Part shown: in pieces, positions 17,591-26,591 of the stretch
How positions within the stretch are numbered: position 1 is the first letter of the stretch
Layout: each line of letters opens with the position of its first letter
NCBI GenBank assembly: GCA_947631155.1
Contig: CANRKG010000008.1
Location: 1 to 59,871 of the forward strand
DNA length: 59,871 bases
Direction: 5' to 3'
DNA from: an uncultured Bacilli bacterium
Lineage (GTDB): Bacteria > Bacillota_I > Bacilli_A > RF39 > UBA660
Notes under the pieces: model-generated
What the model was told of the DNA's origin: nothing
Database searches by the model: none
Seen by the model: the letters and a program-made list of their open reading frames with translations, nothing else
Made by a program: the position numbers and the translations under genes

Positions 17591-20227
17591 ATGAAATTTG
17601 TTTACTTGTTTAAAGAAGGTAATGCAGATATGAGAGACCTTTTAGGTGGTAAAGGGGCTAACTTAGCAGAAATGACAAACTTAGGCTTACCAATTCCTCA
17701 AGGGTTTACAGTTACGACAGAAGCTTGTACAGATTATTACAAAAATAACGAAAGTATTTCTGAAGAAATTAAAACACAAATTTTTGATGCTTTAAAAGTA
17801 TTAGAAGAAATGCAAGGAAAGAAATTTGGAGATAATTCAGATCCATTATTAGTATCTGTACGTAGTGGAGCTAGAGCTTCTATGCCTGGTATGATGGATA
17901 CAATCTTAAATTTAGGTTTAAATGATGAAGCAGTTAAGGGTTTTGCTCAAAAGACAGGTAATGCTAGATTCGCTTATGACTCTTATAGAAGATTTATTCA
18001 AATGTATTCAGACGTTGTTATGGAAGTTCCTAAGTCATTCTTTGAAAAAATTATTGATGAAGTAAAAGATGCTAAAGGTGTTCATTATGATACTGAACTT
18101 ACTACAGAAGATTTACAAGAATTAGTAGAAAAATTCAAGAACGTTTACAAAGAAACAATGAATGGAGAAGATTTCCCACAAGATCCAAAAGAACAATTAA
18201 TGGGAGCAGTTAAAGCTGTATTTAGATCTTGGAATAATCCACGTGCTATCGTTTATAGAAGAATGAACGATATCCCAGGTGATTGGGGTACTGCTGTTAA
18301 TGTTCAAGCAATGGTATTTGGTAATATGGGAGATACTTCAGGTACTGGAGTTGCCTTTACTCGTAATCCTTCAACAGGAGAAAAAGGAATTTATGGTGAA
18401 TATTTAATTAATGCTCAAGGTGAAGATGTTGTTGCTGGTGTAAGAACGCCTCAACCAATTACTAAGTTAAAAGAAGATTTACCAGAATGTTATGAAGAAT
18501 TTATGAAAATTGCTCAGAAGTTAGAAGATCATTATCGTGATATGCAAGATATGGAATTTACTATTCAAGAAGGTAAACTTTATTTCTTACAAACACGTAA
18601 TGGTAAAAGAACTGCTCCTGCTGCAATTAAAATTGCCTGTGATTTAGTAGATGAAGGAATGATTACTAAAGAAGAAGCTATTCTTAGAATAGAGGCTAAA
18701 TCACTTGATCAATTATTACATCCAACATTTAATGCTCAAGCATTAAAAGAAGGAGAAGTAATTGGTTCTGCACTTCCAGCATCACCAGGTGCTGCTGCTG
18801 GTAAAGTATATTTTACTGCTGAAGATGCTAAAGCTGCAGGTATTGGTGGTAAAGGAGAAAGAGTAATTCTTGTTCGACTTGAAACATCACCAGAAGATAT
18901 TGAAGGAATGAATGCTAGCCAAGGAATTTTAACCGTTCGTGGAGGTATGACATCACATGCTGCAGTTGTTGCTCGTGGTATGGGTACTTGTTGTGTATCT
19001 GGTTGTGGTGATATTAAAATTGACGAAGAAAAGAAAGAGTTTACTTTAGGTGGTTATACATTCCATGAAGGTGATTACATTTCACTAGATGGTACAACTG
19101 GTAATATTTATAAAGGAGATATAGCTACAGAAGAAGCATCAGTTAGTGGAGATTTTGGAAGAATTATGTCTTGGGCTGATTCTATTAGAAAATTACGTGT
19201 TAGAACAAATGCTGATAATCCTAGAGATACATTAAATGCTGTAAAACTTGGAGCTGAAGGTATTGGTCTTTGCCGTACAGAACACATGTTCTTTGAAGAA
19301 GATAGAATTCCAAAAATCAGAAAAATGATTTTATCTGATACTAAAGAAGCTAGAGAAGAAGCTTTAAATGAATTAATTCCATTCCAAAAAGGAGACTTTA
19401 AAGCTATGTATGAAGCTCTAGAAGGAAGACCAATGACTGTACGTTATTTGGATCCACCACTACATGAATTTTTACCTACAGCAGAAGAAGATATTATAGC
19501 TTTAGCAAAAGATATGAACATGACTGTAGAACAAATTAAAAATAAATGTGATGAATTACATGAATTTAATCCTATGATGGGACATAGAGGATGCCGTCTT
19601 GCAGTTACATATCCAGAAATAGCTAAAATGCAAACTCGTGCTGTTATGGAAGCAGCAATTGAAGTAAAAGCTGAAAAAGGATATGATATTGTTCCAGAGA
19701 TTATGATTCCATTAGTTGGTGAAAAGAAAGAATTAAAATATGTTAAAGATATTGTAGTTGAAACTGCAGAACTTGTTAAAAAAGAAAAGAATTCTGATAT
19801 TGAATATCATATTGGAACAATGATTGAAATTCCAAGAGCAGCACTAACTGCTGATGAAATCGCTGAAGAAGCTGAATTCTTCTCATTTGGAACAAACGAT
19901 TTAACACAAATGACATTTGGATTTTCTAGAGATGATGCAGGTAAATTCTTAGATTCTTATTATCAAGCTAAAATCTATGAATCAGATCCATTTGCAAAAT
20001 TAGATCAAACAGGTGTTGGTCAATTAGTTAAAATGGCTGCTGAAAAAGGTAGAAAAACTAGAAAAGATATTAAACTTGGAATTTGTGGAGAACATGGTGG
20101 AGATCCATCAAGTGTTGAGTTCTGTCATAATGTTGGATTAAACTATGTTTCATGTTCACCATTTAGGGTTCCAATTGCAAGACTTGCAGCTGCTCAAGCC
20201 GCTATCAAAGAAAAACAAGCAAAATAA
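17591..20227 (+). CDS. ppdK: Pyruvate, phosphate dikinase
   Basis: PPDK interconverts pyruvate, ATP and phosphate with phosphoenolpyruvate, AMP and pyrophosphate; in anaerobes it often runs glycolytically. The 878 residues match the usual length. The N-terminal ATP-grasp domain includes GGKGANLAEM and SVRSGARASMPGMMDT. The swivelling domain holds GGMTSHAAVVARGMG with the catalytic histidine. The C-terminal PEP-binding domain includes GLCRTEHMFF and SFGTNDLTQMTFGFSRDD. It is a single-gene unit with its own promoter, structured leader and terminator, and its codon use is less AT-biased than its neighbours, suggesting high expression. Confidence 0.96.
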   Translation: MKFVYLFKEGNADMRDLLGGKGANLAEMTNLGLPIPQGFTVTTEACTDYYKNNESISEEIKTQIFDALKVLEEMQGKKFGDNSDPLLVSVRSGARASMPGMMDTILNLGLNDEAVKGFAQKTGNARFAYDSYRRFIQMYSDVVMEVPKSFFEKIIDEVKDAKGVHYDTELTTEDLQELVEKFKNVYKETMNGEDFPQDPKEQLMGAVKAVFRSWNNPRAIVYRRMNDIPGDWGTAVNVQAMVFGNMGDTSGTGVAFTRNPSTGEKGIYGEYLINAQGEDVVAGVRTPQPITKLKEDLPECYEEFMKIAQKLEDHYRDMQDMEFTIQEGKLYFLQTRNGKRTAPAAIKIACDLVDEGMITKEEAILRIEAKSLDQLLHPTFNAQALKEGEVIGSALPASPGAAAGKVYFTAEDAKAAGIGGKGERVILVRLETSPEDIEGMNASQGILTVRGGMTSHAAVVARGMGTCCVSGCGDIKIDEEKKEFTLGGYTFHEGDYISLDGTTGNIYKGDIATEEASVSGDFGRIMSWADSIRKLRVRTNADNPRDTLNAVKLGAEGIGLCRTEHMFFEEDRIPKIRKMILSDTKEAREEALNELIPFQKGDFKAMYEALEGRPMTVRYLDPPLHEFLPTAEEDIIALAKDMNMTVEQIKNKCDELHEFNPMMGHRGCRLAVTYPEIAKMQTRAVMEAAIEVKAEKGYDIVPEIMIPLVGEKKELKYVKDIVVETAELVKKEKNSDIEYHIGTMIEIPRAALTADEIAEEAEFFSFGTNDLTQMTFGFSRDDAGKFLDSYYQAKIYESDPFAKLDQTGVGQLVKMAAEKGRKTRKDIKLGICGEHGGDPSSVEFCHNVGLNYVSCSPFRVPIARLAAAQAAIKEKQAK

Positions 20228-20236
20228 TAAATAATT

Positions 20237-20262
20237 AAAGACTAAGTTTGCTTAGTCTTTTT
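20237..20262 (+). terminator. Terminator of ppdK
   Basis: AAAGACTAAG and CTTAGTCTTT form a perfect 10-bp stem with a TTTG loop, followed by T. Confidence 0.9.
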
Positions 20263-20555
20263 ACTTTGTCTAATAATAAATTATTCAGAGTTTTAATTTA
20301 AAATTAAATGTAGTATAATTGAATTGCATTAGAAAAGCATAGGTCATTTAGTAAATTTAATCTTATTAATACCGAATGAGAATTTAGCATAAGTTACAAT
20401 CAAAGAAAAACAAACGAAGTTCTAGATATAAATAATAACTCAAAAAACATCAGCATTATGATGATAATTATTCCGATTACAAGCTATGTTTCAATAATTT
20501 AGAGCTAGTATTTAATGAAGAATTAATAATTTTTAGGAGATGAAAGGAAAGTAAA
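20263..20555. other. Decayed stretch with a possible gene remnant
   Basis: There is no intact gene here. About 20375-20543 looks like former coding sequence: one frame reads NQRKTNEVLDINNNSK and, after a shift at an A6 run near 20443, another reads YDDNYSDYKLCFNNLELVF before a TGA. A -10-like TATAAT lies at 20314-20319. I cannot name the source gene. Confidence 0.3.
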
Positions 20556-21199
20556 ATGGAAACAGAAATTCGTTATTATTATTCGCAAAAAAGTAAAGAT
20601 AAAATTATTAAATATTTAAAAAAATTAAGGAATTAAAATATCAAGGTCGCTTTTATGAATGTACAGATCAATATAATCATCCAATGAAAAAATATGATTT
20701 TTATAGTGAAGAAATCGATGGTCGTTTTAGAGTAAGAAAAACAATTGGTGATAATGTATCAAAATGTATGATTACTTGGAAAAAAAGACTAAAAAGTAAT
20801 GTGAAACAATTAATCCATCAAGAGGAAGAAATTGAACTTCAAATTAATCCCAATGAATACGAAAATCTTTGCTTACTATTAGAAAACGTCCTACATTTAA
20901 CTATTATTGAAAGTTACGAAAGATATCGTTCAATCTTTAGTAATGAAGATATTGAAATAGTTGTCGACGAATATCCCTTTGGTATATGTATAGAACTTGA
21001 AAATAAAAGTAAAACTAAAGAAGCAACAGAAGTAATTAAAACATGGCTTGATAAATTGAAGTTTGACATTAATGACGCTTATCGTCTATCTTGGGATGAC
21101 AAATATTCTGAACTTTGTAAAGAACAAAATATAAAAGTTGAAAAAATTGTAAGATTTGATAAAAATATGCCAAGGATAAATAAAGAATTTATTCTTTAA
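20556..21199 (+). pseudogene. CYTH-domain protein split by a frameshift at an A7 run
   Basis: The first frame starts METEIRYYYSQ behind a GAAAGG site. It carries the ExEx(K/R) signature that gives CYTH (CyaB/thiamine-triphosphatase) enzymes their metal and phosphate site. It stops after 26 codons. The rest of the domain (FRVRKT, EEEIEL, YERYRSIF, IEIVVDEYPFGICIELE, YRLSWDDKY) follows in the -1 frame. The switch falls at seven A (20618-20624), which sit in frame as A-AAA-AAA, the canonical -1 slippery heptamer. It could be a pseudogene, a sequencing error in the homopolymer, or slippage-dependent expression. Joined, it would be about 214 residues, the normal size. Confidence 0.7.
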
Positions 21200-21345
21200 A
21201 ATAGAAATAACATAATTGTTAATAGTTTTACAAGAAATTATTGATAGTGCTAGAATAATTAAAATCGAAAATACAAATGATAAAACTATTTAAAAATCAA
21301 ATAAATAAATTTAATACTATTTAATATACTATTAATGTATACTAT

Positions 21346-21374
21346 TTGACATTTTCACAAAAATATAGTATATT
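21346..21374 (+). promoter_or_regulatory. Promoter of the type III antitoxin RNA
   Basis: TTGACA (21346-21351) and TATATT (21369-21374) are spaced by 17 bases. The RNA would start near 21381 and open with a CACTT-GAGA-AAGTG hairpin with a GNRA loop (21382-21395), directly before the first repeat. Confidence 0.7.
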
Positions 21375-21380
21375 TATATT

Positions 21381-21533
21381 GCACTTGAGAAAGTGTGAAA
21401 ATGTTTTTCGCTTCTGGATGGTGCGAATAATAAATGATTCCAGGCGACAATGTTTTTCGCTTCCAGGTGGTGCGACTAATAAATGATCCTGGTTGAAAAT
21501 GTAGAAAAACTTCATCGTAAGATGGAGTTTTCT
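21381..21533 (+). ncRNA. Type III antitoxin RNA (ToxI/CptI-like), two 49-nt repeats
   Basis: Two tandem copies with an exact 49-base period (21401-21449, 21450-21498) and the start of a third precede the toxin gene. In each copy TCGC pairs with GCGA, and a second stem interleaves with it: CTGGA/TCCAG in copy 1, CCAGG/CCTGG in copy 2. The second stem keeps pairing although its bases differ, which is covariation. The A-B-A'-B' order is an H-type pseudoknot, as in known type III antitoxins. The array is followed by a terminator and then the toxin gene, the standard layout that sets the RNA-to-toxin ratio. Confidence 0.85.
21401..21498 (+). repeat. Tandem 49-bp direct repeats (2 copies plus a stub)
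   Basis: The units begin ATGTTTTTCGCTTC and include GGTGCGA and TAATAAATGAT. They differ mainly at paired stem positions. A third unit is only begun (ATGT at 21499). The low copy number and longer unit resemble CptIN-type loci more than ToxIN arrays of five or more 36-nt units. Confidence 0.9.
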
Positions 21534-21535
21534 TT
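21507..21535 (+). terminator. Terminator between antitoxin RNA and toxin gene
   Basis: AAACTTCATC and GATGGAGTTT form a 10-bp stem with a GTAA tetraloop, followed by TTTCTTTT. In type III systems such a leaky terminator lets only a fraction of transcripts reach the toxin. Confidence 0.85.
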
Positions 21536-21570
21536 TGCTTTATGGTATACTTTTTATGGAGTTGATGACA

Positions 21571-22038
21571 ATGGAAATAAAAACAGGTTATTTATATCAC
21601 ATCAAAGATGAATATTTTGATGTCGTTAATGATGAAAATTTAATGCAAAATCATGAAAAAGGAAAGAAGAGACCTACTTATTTTACAATTAAAGATAAAA
21701 ATATTTTATGGTTTATTCCTATTAGTTCTAAGGTTGATAAATATCAAAAGATTATTGATAAAAAAGTCGAGAAGTATGGATTTTGTAATACTATAATTAT
21801 TAGAAAAATTGCCGATGAAGATGCTGCTATACTATTACAAAATGCTTTTCCAACACTAGAAAAATATATAGACCATGTTCATACTGTTGATGGAGTACCA
21901 CTAAGAGTTCCAACAGATTTACAAAATGAAATTAAAAGGTTATTTAAAAATATGATAGGATTAAAAAAGAGAGGTACAAATTTATTTTTCACTGATATAG
22001 ATAAACTAAAAGAAAAAATGTTAGAAGAAATAATGTAA
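21571..22038 (+). CDS. Type III toxin, ToxN/AbiQ/CptN-like endoribonuclease
   Basis: The sequence opens IKTGYLYHIKDEYFDVVND and continues FTIKDKNILWFIPISSKVDKY, NAFPTLEKYIDHVHTVDG and a C-terminal KRGTNLFFTDIDKL. This is the order of conserved blocks in ToxN/AbiQ toxins, which cut mRNA and are inhibited by their repeat RNA. I start at the second ATG of ATGACAATG because GGAG lies 9 bases upstream; this gives 155 residues, a size close to CptN-type toxins. It is transcribed by readthrough from the repeat RNA. The likely role is phage abortive infection or maintenance of the region. Neighbouring decayed genes fit a mobile origin. Confidence 0.85.
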   Translation: MEIKTGYLYHIKDEYFDVVNDENLMQNHEKGKKRPTYFTIKDKNILWFIPISSKVDKYQKIIDKKVEKYGFCNTIIIRKIADEDAAILLQNAFPTLEKYIDHVHTVDGVPLRVPTDLQNEIKRLFKNMIGLKKRGTNLFFTDIDKLKEKMLEEIM

Positions 22039-22182
22039 ATTGCAAATAAGTCATTTTAAAATTAATATTTTATTAATTACAAATGGGATAGTAGTTCAAA
22101 CTGTTATTAAAGAAGGAATTAATAAGTAATATAAAACAAAAATTATATTATGTTAGAATAAACGAAAAGGAGATAAAACTAT

Positions 22183-22524
22183 ATGAATGATAAATCAAAG
22201 TTTAAGATGATAGATGAAAATTTTAAGTGTGAAGTATGTGGTACTAACGTACTAAAGTTAGGATATACTGCTCGTGATCATTGCCCTAATTGTTTATGCT
22301 CTAAACATGTTGATATTAATCCTGGCGATAGAGCTTGTTCATGTCATGGAATCTTAAAACCAATAGCTATTGAATTAACAAAGAAAGATAAATGTAAAAT
22401 TGTGTATGCTTGTTCTAAGTGTGGAATGATTAAACGAAATATTGCCGCACATGATGATAACTATGATAAAATACTAGAAATTATGTCTAATCCTATTAAA
22501 ATTCCAACTCCTAAAATTAAATAA
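22183..22524 (+). CDS. RNHCP-domain zinc-binding protein
   Basis: The 113-residue protein has paired cysteines in CEVCG (16-19), RDHCPNC (34-37), RACSCHG and CSKCGM (near 80), enough for two zinc sites. The RDHCPNCL block is the RNHCP signature. Function in this family is unknown; members are short, cytosolic and often annotated as possible nucleic-acid or ribosome-associated proteins. The start has AAAGGAG upstream. It is preceded by about 140 bases without a gene, including a short fragment of possible coding debris (22060-22130). Confidence 0.85.
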   Translation: MNDKSKFKMIDENFKCEVCGTNVLKLGYTARDHCPNCLCSKHVDINPGDRACSCHGILKPIAIELTKKDKCKIVYACSKCGMIKRNIAAHDDNYDKILEIMSNPIKIPTPKIK

Positions 22525-22620
22525 ATAAAATATTTTTTTGTTATGTCAATTTACATTATATTTTATTCTATTTTCTTATATAAGTAATTAAATTTGATAT
22601 AATAAAAAAGAGGTGATAGG

Positions 22621-23526
22621 ATGAAGATTGTTTGTATTGGTCATGCTACTTATGATACAACTTTACCTTTAGAAAAATATCCTATAGAAAATCAAAAACA
22701 CAGAATTCCTAAAAAAATAGAATGCGGTGGTGGTCCTGCTTCAAACGCAGCCTATTTATTGGCTAAATGGGGTATGGATACAACTTTCATAGGAATAGTT
22801 GGTAACGATTATTATGGAGATAAAATAATTGAAGAATTTAAAAATATTGGTATAGAGACTGATTATATTGAAAAAAATTCAAATATTGAAACCGATACTA
22901 GTTATATTTTAGCCAATTTAAGTAATGGGAGTAGAACTATTTTAACTGCAAAATCTGATCTTCCTATCAAAGTTGATAAACCCAATGATATATCAGGTGT
23001 TGATGTTATATTAGTTGATGGGGAACATTTTGAAACAGCTAAACAAATGCTTTTATCTCATCCTAATGCAATCAGTATTATTGATGCAGGTAGGGTTAAT
23101 GAATATACAAAAGAATTAGGAAAAATGGTTACTTACCTAGTATGTTCCAAAGATTTTGCTGAAGAATTTACAAACAAAAAAGTTGATTATCAAAACTTTG
23201 ACTCTTTGATAGAAATTTATGAAATACTTAAAATGCATTTTAATACAAATGTAATAATAACCTTAGAAGATAAAGGTAGTTTTACTAAATTAGATGATTA
23301 TGAAATAATTCCTTCTATTAAAGTTAAACCACTAGATTCAACTGGTGCTGGAGATATTTTTCATGGGGCTTTTACATACTTTATTGCTAATCAATATAAC
23401 TTGAAACAAGCAATAGAATTAGCGTCTATTGCCGGAGCCTTATCAGTTGAAAAAATTGGTAGTAGATATGCTATGCCAACACTTCAAGAGGTTTTAGATA
23501 GATATTATGACCATGACATTATATAG
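22621..23526 (+). CDS. PfkB-family carbohydrate/nucleoside kinase
   Basis: The 301-residue protein has the N-terminal PfkB pattern (GGGPASNAAYLLAKWG, near residue 38) and the C-terminal catalytic motif DSTGAGDIFHGAF (near 239), whose second Asp is the general base. It is a ribokinase-like ATP-dependent kinase for a sugar or nucleoside; the substrate cannot be told. An AGAGGTGATAGG ribosome site precedes the ATG, with a TATAAT -10 about 20 bases further upstream. It overlaps the Smr gene by 20 bases, so the two are co-translated. Confidence 0.88.
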   Translation: MKIVCIGHATYDTTLPLEKYPIENQKHRIPKKIECGGGPASNAAYLLAKWGMDTTFIGIVGNDYYGDKIIEEFKNIGIETDYIEKNSNIETDTSYILANLSNGSRTILTAKSDLPIKVDKPNDISGVDVILVDGEHFETAKQMLLSHPNAISIIDAGRVNEYTKELGKMVTYLVCSKDFAEEFTNKKVDYQNFDSLIEIYEILKMHFNTNVIITLEDKGSFTKLDDYEIIPSIKVKPLDSTGAGDIFHGAFTYFIANQYNLKQAIELASIAGALSVEKIGSRYAMPTLQEVLDRYYDHDII

Positions 23527-23764
23527 TAATTTACCAACCTTAGATTTACATGGAGAACCAGCAGCTATTGCTGTGATACTAGTAAAAGACTTTATTAGAG
23601 ATAATTATAACTTAAAAAATAAACGAATAGTTATTATTCATGGTATAGGTAAAGGTATTATTAGAAAAACTGTTCATGAAGAATTAAAAAACAATATCTA
23701 TGTCAAAGAGTATAAATTAGACAATTTTAATGTAGGACAAACAATTATAGAACTAAACCTATAG
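23507..23764 (+). CDS. Small stand-alone Smr-domain protein
   Basis: LDLHG (12-16) and HGIGKGIIR (about 46-54) are the two hallmark motifs of the Smr domain, found at the C-terminus of MutS2 and in stand-alone nicking or ribosome-collision nucleases. At 85 residues it is just the domain. Its start lies inside the end of the PfkB gene, and an alternative ATG six bases later is possible. Partner and substrate are unknown; a role in nucleic-acid cleavage is inferred from the family. Confidence 0.85.
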   Translation: MTMTLYSNLPTLDLHGEPAAIAVILVKDFIRDNYNLKNKRIVIIHGIGKGIIRKTVHEELKNNIYVKEYKLDNFNVGQTIIELNL

Positions 23765-23778
23765 TTGTTTTTATTTTG

Positions 23779-23807
23779 TTGACTTTAAAAGAAAAAAGTG
23801 GTATTAT
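23779..23807 (+). promoter_or_regulatory. Promoter of the two-gene membrane protein unit
   Basis: TTGACT (23779-23784) and TATTAT (23802-23807) are 17 bases apart. The start codon of the first gene follows 26 bases later behind GGGGGT. Confidence 0.65.
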
Positions 23808-23833
23808 AGATTACCTAACATGGGGGTTATTTT

Positions 23834-25198
23834 ATGAACTATCAATACGAAAAACAAAATTTTCCAATAAGTAAATTTTTTATAAAAGTAATTTTTATAA
23901 TTTTAATAGCGCTAATAATTGGCTGGATATATTATCATTATACTATTGATAAAAAAGATAATCGTAATAATCTTAAAAATAATGTAATAACTGAACAAGA
24001 ATTTTCTAAAAATTTAAATGAAATAAAAAAAGTTGCATTAAAATATTTTGATGAAGAAACAGTAAACAATCTAAAACAAGAAACAACAAAATTAATTGTA
24101 AAAGATTTGTATAACCAGCAACAAGTTTCAAAATCTAGTAACAAAAAAAATTGTGATCTAACGAAATCATATATTATTTTAACTAAGAAAGATAATGGTT
24201 TCCAAATTAAAATATATTTATTTTGTGGAGAAGAAAGTGATTATTTAGAATTTTTTCTAATACCTAATGGAAATTGTAATACTTATCTTTGTGATAGTGA
24301 TGATTCTATAGACGAAGACGAAACAAAAATGGATTTAACAGTGGATAATCAAAATGAAGATAGGATTTTTAATGCAGATACTAAAAGTAGTCAAAAAAAT
24401 AAAATAAACAGTAGTGTAGTTAAAAAGACAATAAAGAAAAAAGTTAGAAAAACTCCAACAAATACTAAAAATTTAATAGAAGTATCTGACACAACAAATG
24501 ATAAATATTTATATCAATATGTAAAAACAGTGGACCTTCATTATTCACCATGGTCTAATTGGCAAAATAGTGGAGAAGTTGCATGCGAAAGTAGATATAG
24601 TTTATGTAATAATACAAGTATCTGTCTCAAAGAAGAAAAAGTTGATCAAATTAAAAATTTTATAAATAGAAAATATATAGCTAATAAAATTGCTATTTCT
24701 AAAAATGGTAGTGTAATTTCTAATGTTTGTATCGATGGGAACTATATTGCTTTTAATGGCACAATCTATCAGACAGCTAGTGATTATCAAAATATTAATA
24801 ATTGGATTTATGAAGGTAGATATAAATATAATACTCCTCCTAAAGATAGTTTAAATACTAAATATAATTATGTAAATATTGACTATAGTAATTGTAAAGA
24901 TACTTGTAATGGACAAGAAGTATATTATTTTGATAAGTATACTTATAATAATATTTCTATAGCTTCTACTAATTGTAATAATAAAATAACAAAATCAATT
25001 GATACGTACGCATATATATCAAGTCAAATTATTAACTATAGAAATGAGTTAGATAAAATTAAATGTTATAAAATGATTAGAACCAGAAATTTGATTGGAA
25101 CTCCAAATTATGTTTGGGCAGAATACAATAATCAGTATCTTCTTAAAAATGGGTATCAATATACAGGTAAAAAAGAATATAGAAAAGGTGTTAATTAA
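23834..25198 (+). CDS. Hypothetical membrane-anchored extracytoplasmic protein
   Basis: The 454-residue protein has one N-terminal membrane helix (about 16-34) and the rest is likely outside. It has an acidic, Ser/Asp-rich linker, then basic KKTIKKKVRKTP near 200, then a cysteine-rich C-terminal part. This contains a WSNW-type segment (YSPWSNWQ) with many Cys in CxxxxSLC and CKDTCNG patterns, loosely like a thrombospondin type 1 surface. Disulfides are plausible. It overlaps the next gene by one base, so the two proteins probably act together at the envelope. I know no function. Confidence 0.6.
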   Translation: MNYQYEKQNFPISKFFIKVIFIILIALIIGWIYYHYTIDKKDNRNNLKNNVITEQEFSKNLNEIKKVALKYFDEETVNNLKQETTKLIVKDLYNQQQVSKSSNKKNCDLTKSYIILTKKDNGFQIKIYLFCGEESDYLEFFLIPNGNCNTYLCDSDDSIDEDETKMDLTVDNQNEDRIFNADTKSSQKNKINSSVVKKTIKKKVRKTPTNTKNLIEVSDTTNDKYLYQYVKTVDLHYSPWSNWQNSGEVACESRYSLCNNTSICLKEEKVDQIKNFINRKYIANKIAISKNGSVISNVCIDGNYIAFNGTIYQTASDYQNINNWIYEGRYKYNTPPKDSLNTKYNYVNIDYSNCKDTCNGQEVYYFDKYTYNNISIASTNCNNKITKSIDTYAYISSQIINYRNELDKIKCYKMIRTRNLIGTPNYVWAEYNNQYLLKNGYQYTGKKEYRKGVN

Positions 25199-26583
25199 TG
25201 ATGAATAAAATAATCAAAGTTGTATTTTATAATAGTTATAATAATGAACTTAAATCTGCTATCTTTTATGATGATGGACAATATAGAAGGGGTAGTAGAG
25301 AAGATGGAATTAAAGCCGTGCATATAATGTCAAAAACATATAATATTCCTAATCTTAAAGAATTAGAAAACAGGTTATATGTTGAATTATTTACTGAAGA
25401 AGAATTACAAAAATTCATTCAAAAAAGAAAAGAAAATTTTGCTAAAAGTCAACAACATACTACTAGAAAAAATGAAACAAATAATAAAGAAAATATTTCA
25501 AATTCACATGATAAAGAAAATAAAACTTCTAGAAAGTCAAAACAAGACAAGGAAAAAGAAAAAACTGATAATACTGTTGAAGAAGATCCAAAAAGACGTT
25601 TTAAATGGCTCAAAAGACTTATTATTTTCTCAACTGTAGCTGCTATATTATATGCTCATTCTGATTGTAAATGGAGCTTAAAAAAAATAGATTGGTATGA
25701 TCTTATTCCAACTCCTGATGATAGTGAAAACGAAGAAATAGTTGAGGAAGCTACTAGTGCTACTGTTGATGATATATTTAATTTATTTACTGCTTCTAAT
25801 ATGAATGCTATTAAAAGAAGATATTTTAGAGAAATGTGGTTATATTTAAATAATTATAATGTAGAAATCGCAAATAAATATAAAACAAAAACTAATAAAG
25901 TGGCTCATGATTTTGGTGAGGTACAAGCTCAATACTTAATGTATAACTATCTTAATGACGATGTATATGCTTGTATTTTTGAACGAAATGACATCGACTT
26001 TAATATTTTAAAAGAACAATATAAGTCAGCTATAAAACAGGATGTTATGCTTCATATAGTACAAGAAGAACCTCTTGACCTTCAAATTATTATTAATAAA
26101 CAATCTGCAAAAGATATATATTTTAAATACGAGTCTATGTTATTAAAATTTAATAATGAAAGTGATGATAAAATTAAAATAAAACTTGCTAATGAATTTT
26201 TTAAAACAGTTAGAACTGATTTCAAAGATAAGGAAAGTATTACAACTGATATGTTAATAACAGAACCATTTATAAAAGCAATGCAAAAAATGTGTAAAAA
26301 TCATTCTAAAATAAAATATCTTAATGAAAAAGAATTTAAAAAGATTAATGGATTGTTTAATCAAAAAGTAGATGAAATGATTAATAAATATAGTAGATAT
26401 GTTTCATATAATAGTGGTTATGAAAGTGTTAGTTGTTCTGATTTGCAAAATGCTATAGCTTCATATTTAAATTCAAATAATAATTATTCTATTGATCCAG
26501 CAACTAGAAATATAACTCAAGGTAAGATGTATAAAAAACATTTAAATTGGCAAAACAATGGTCATAAAAAATCAAAAAATTAG
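25198..26583 (+). CDS. Hypothetical single-pass membrane protein
   Basis: The 461-residue protein has an N-terminal soluble domain (about 1-85), a highly charged Lys/Glu/Asn linker (about 85-130), one membrane helix (about 138-156, LIIFSTVAAILYAHS), and a helical C-terminal domain of some 290 residues. It begins MM with two possible starts and overlaps the preceding gene by one base. The order (soluble sensor-like domain, linker, helix, outside domain) suits a signalling or anchoring protein, but I do not recognise any domain. Confidence 0.55.
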   Translation: MMNKIIKVVFYNSYNNELKSAIFYDDGQYRRGSREDGIKAVHIMSKTYNIPNLKELENRLYVELFTEEELQKFIQKRKENFAKSQQHTTRKNETNNKENISNSHDKENKTSRKSKQDKEKEKTDNTVEEDPKRRFKWLKRLIIFSTVAAILYAHSDCKWSLKKIDWYDLIPTPDDSENEEIVEEATSATVDDIFNLFTASNMNAIKRRYFREMWLYLNNYNVEIANKYKTKTNKVAHDFGEVQAQYLMYNYLNDDVYACIFERNDIDFNILKEQYKSAIKQDVMLHIVQEEPLDLQIIINKQSAKDIYFKYESMLLKFNNESDDKIKIKLANEFFKTVRTDFKDKESITTDMLITEPFIKAMQKMCKNHSKIKYLNEKEFKKINGLFNQKVDEMINKYSRYVSYNSGYESVSCSDLQNAIASYLNSNNNYSIDPATRNITQGKMYKKHLNWQNNGHKKSKN

Positions 26584-26591
26584 ATTAAAAT

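Noticed and set aside
21401-21498. Tandem riboswitch (for example a glycine-type double aptamer) upstream of the 21571 gene
   Set aside because: Each unit is only 49 nt and folds as a simple pseudoknot. The downstream gene is a ToxN/AbiQ-like toxin, so a type III antitoxin explains the array better.
22060-22135. Coding-like fragment ending TNGIVVQTVIKEGINK after the toxin gene
   Set aside because: It has no start or ribosome site and is under 30 codons. It is probably debris, too short to assign.
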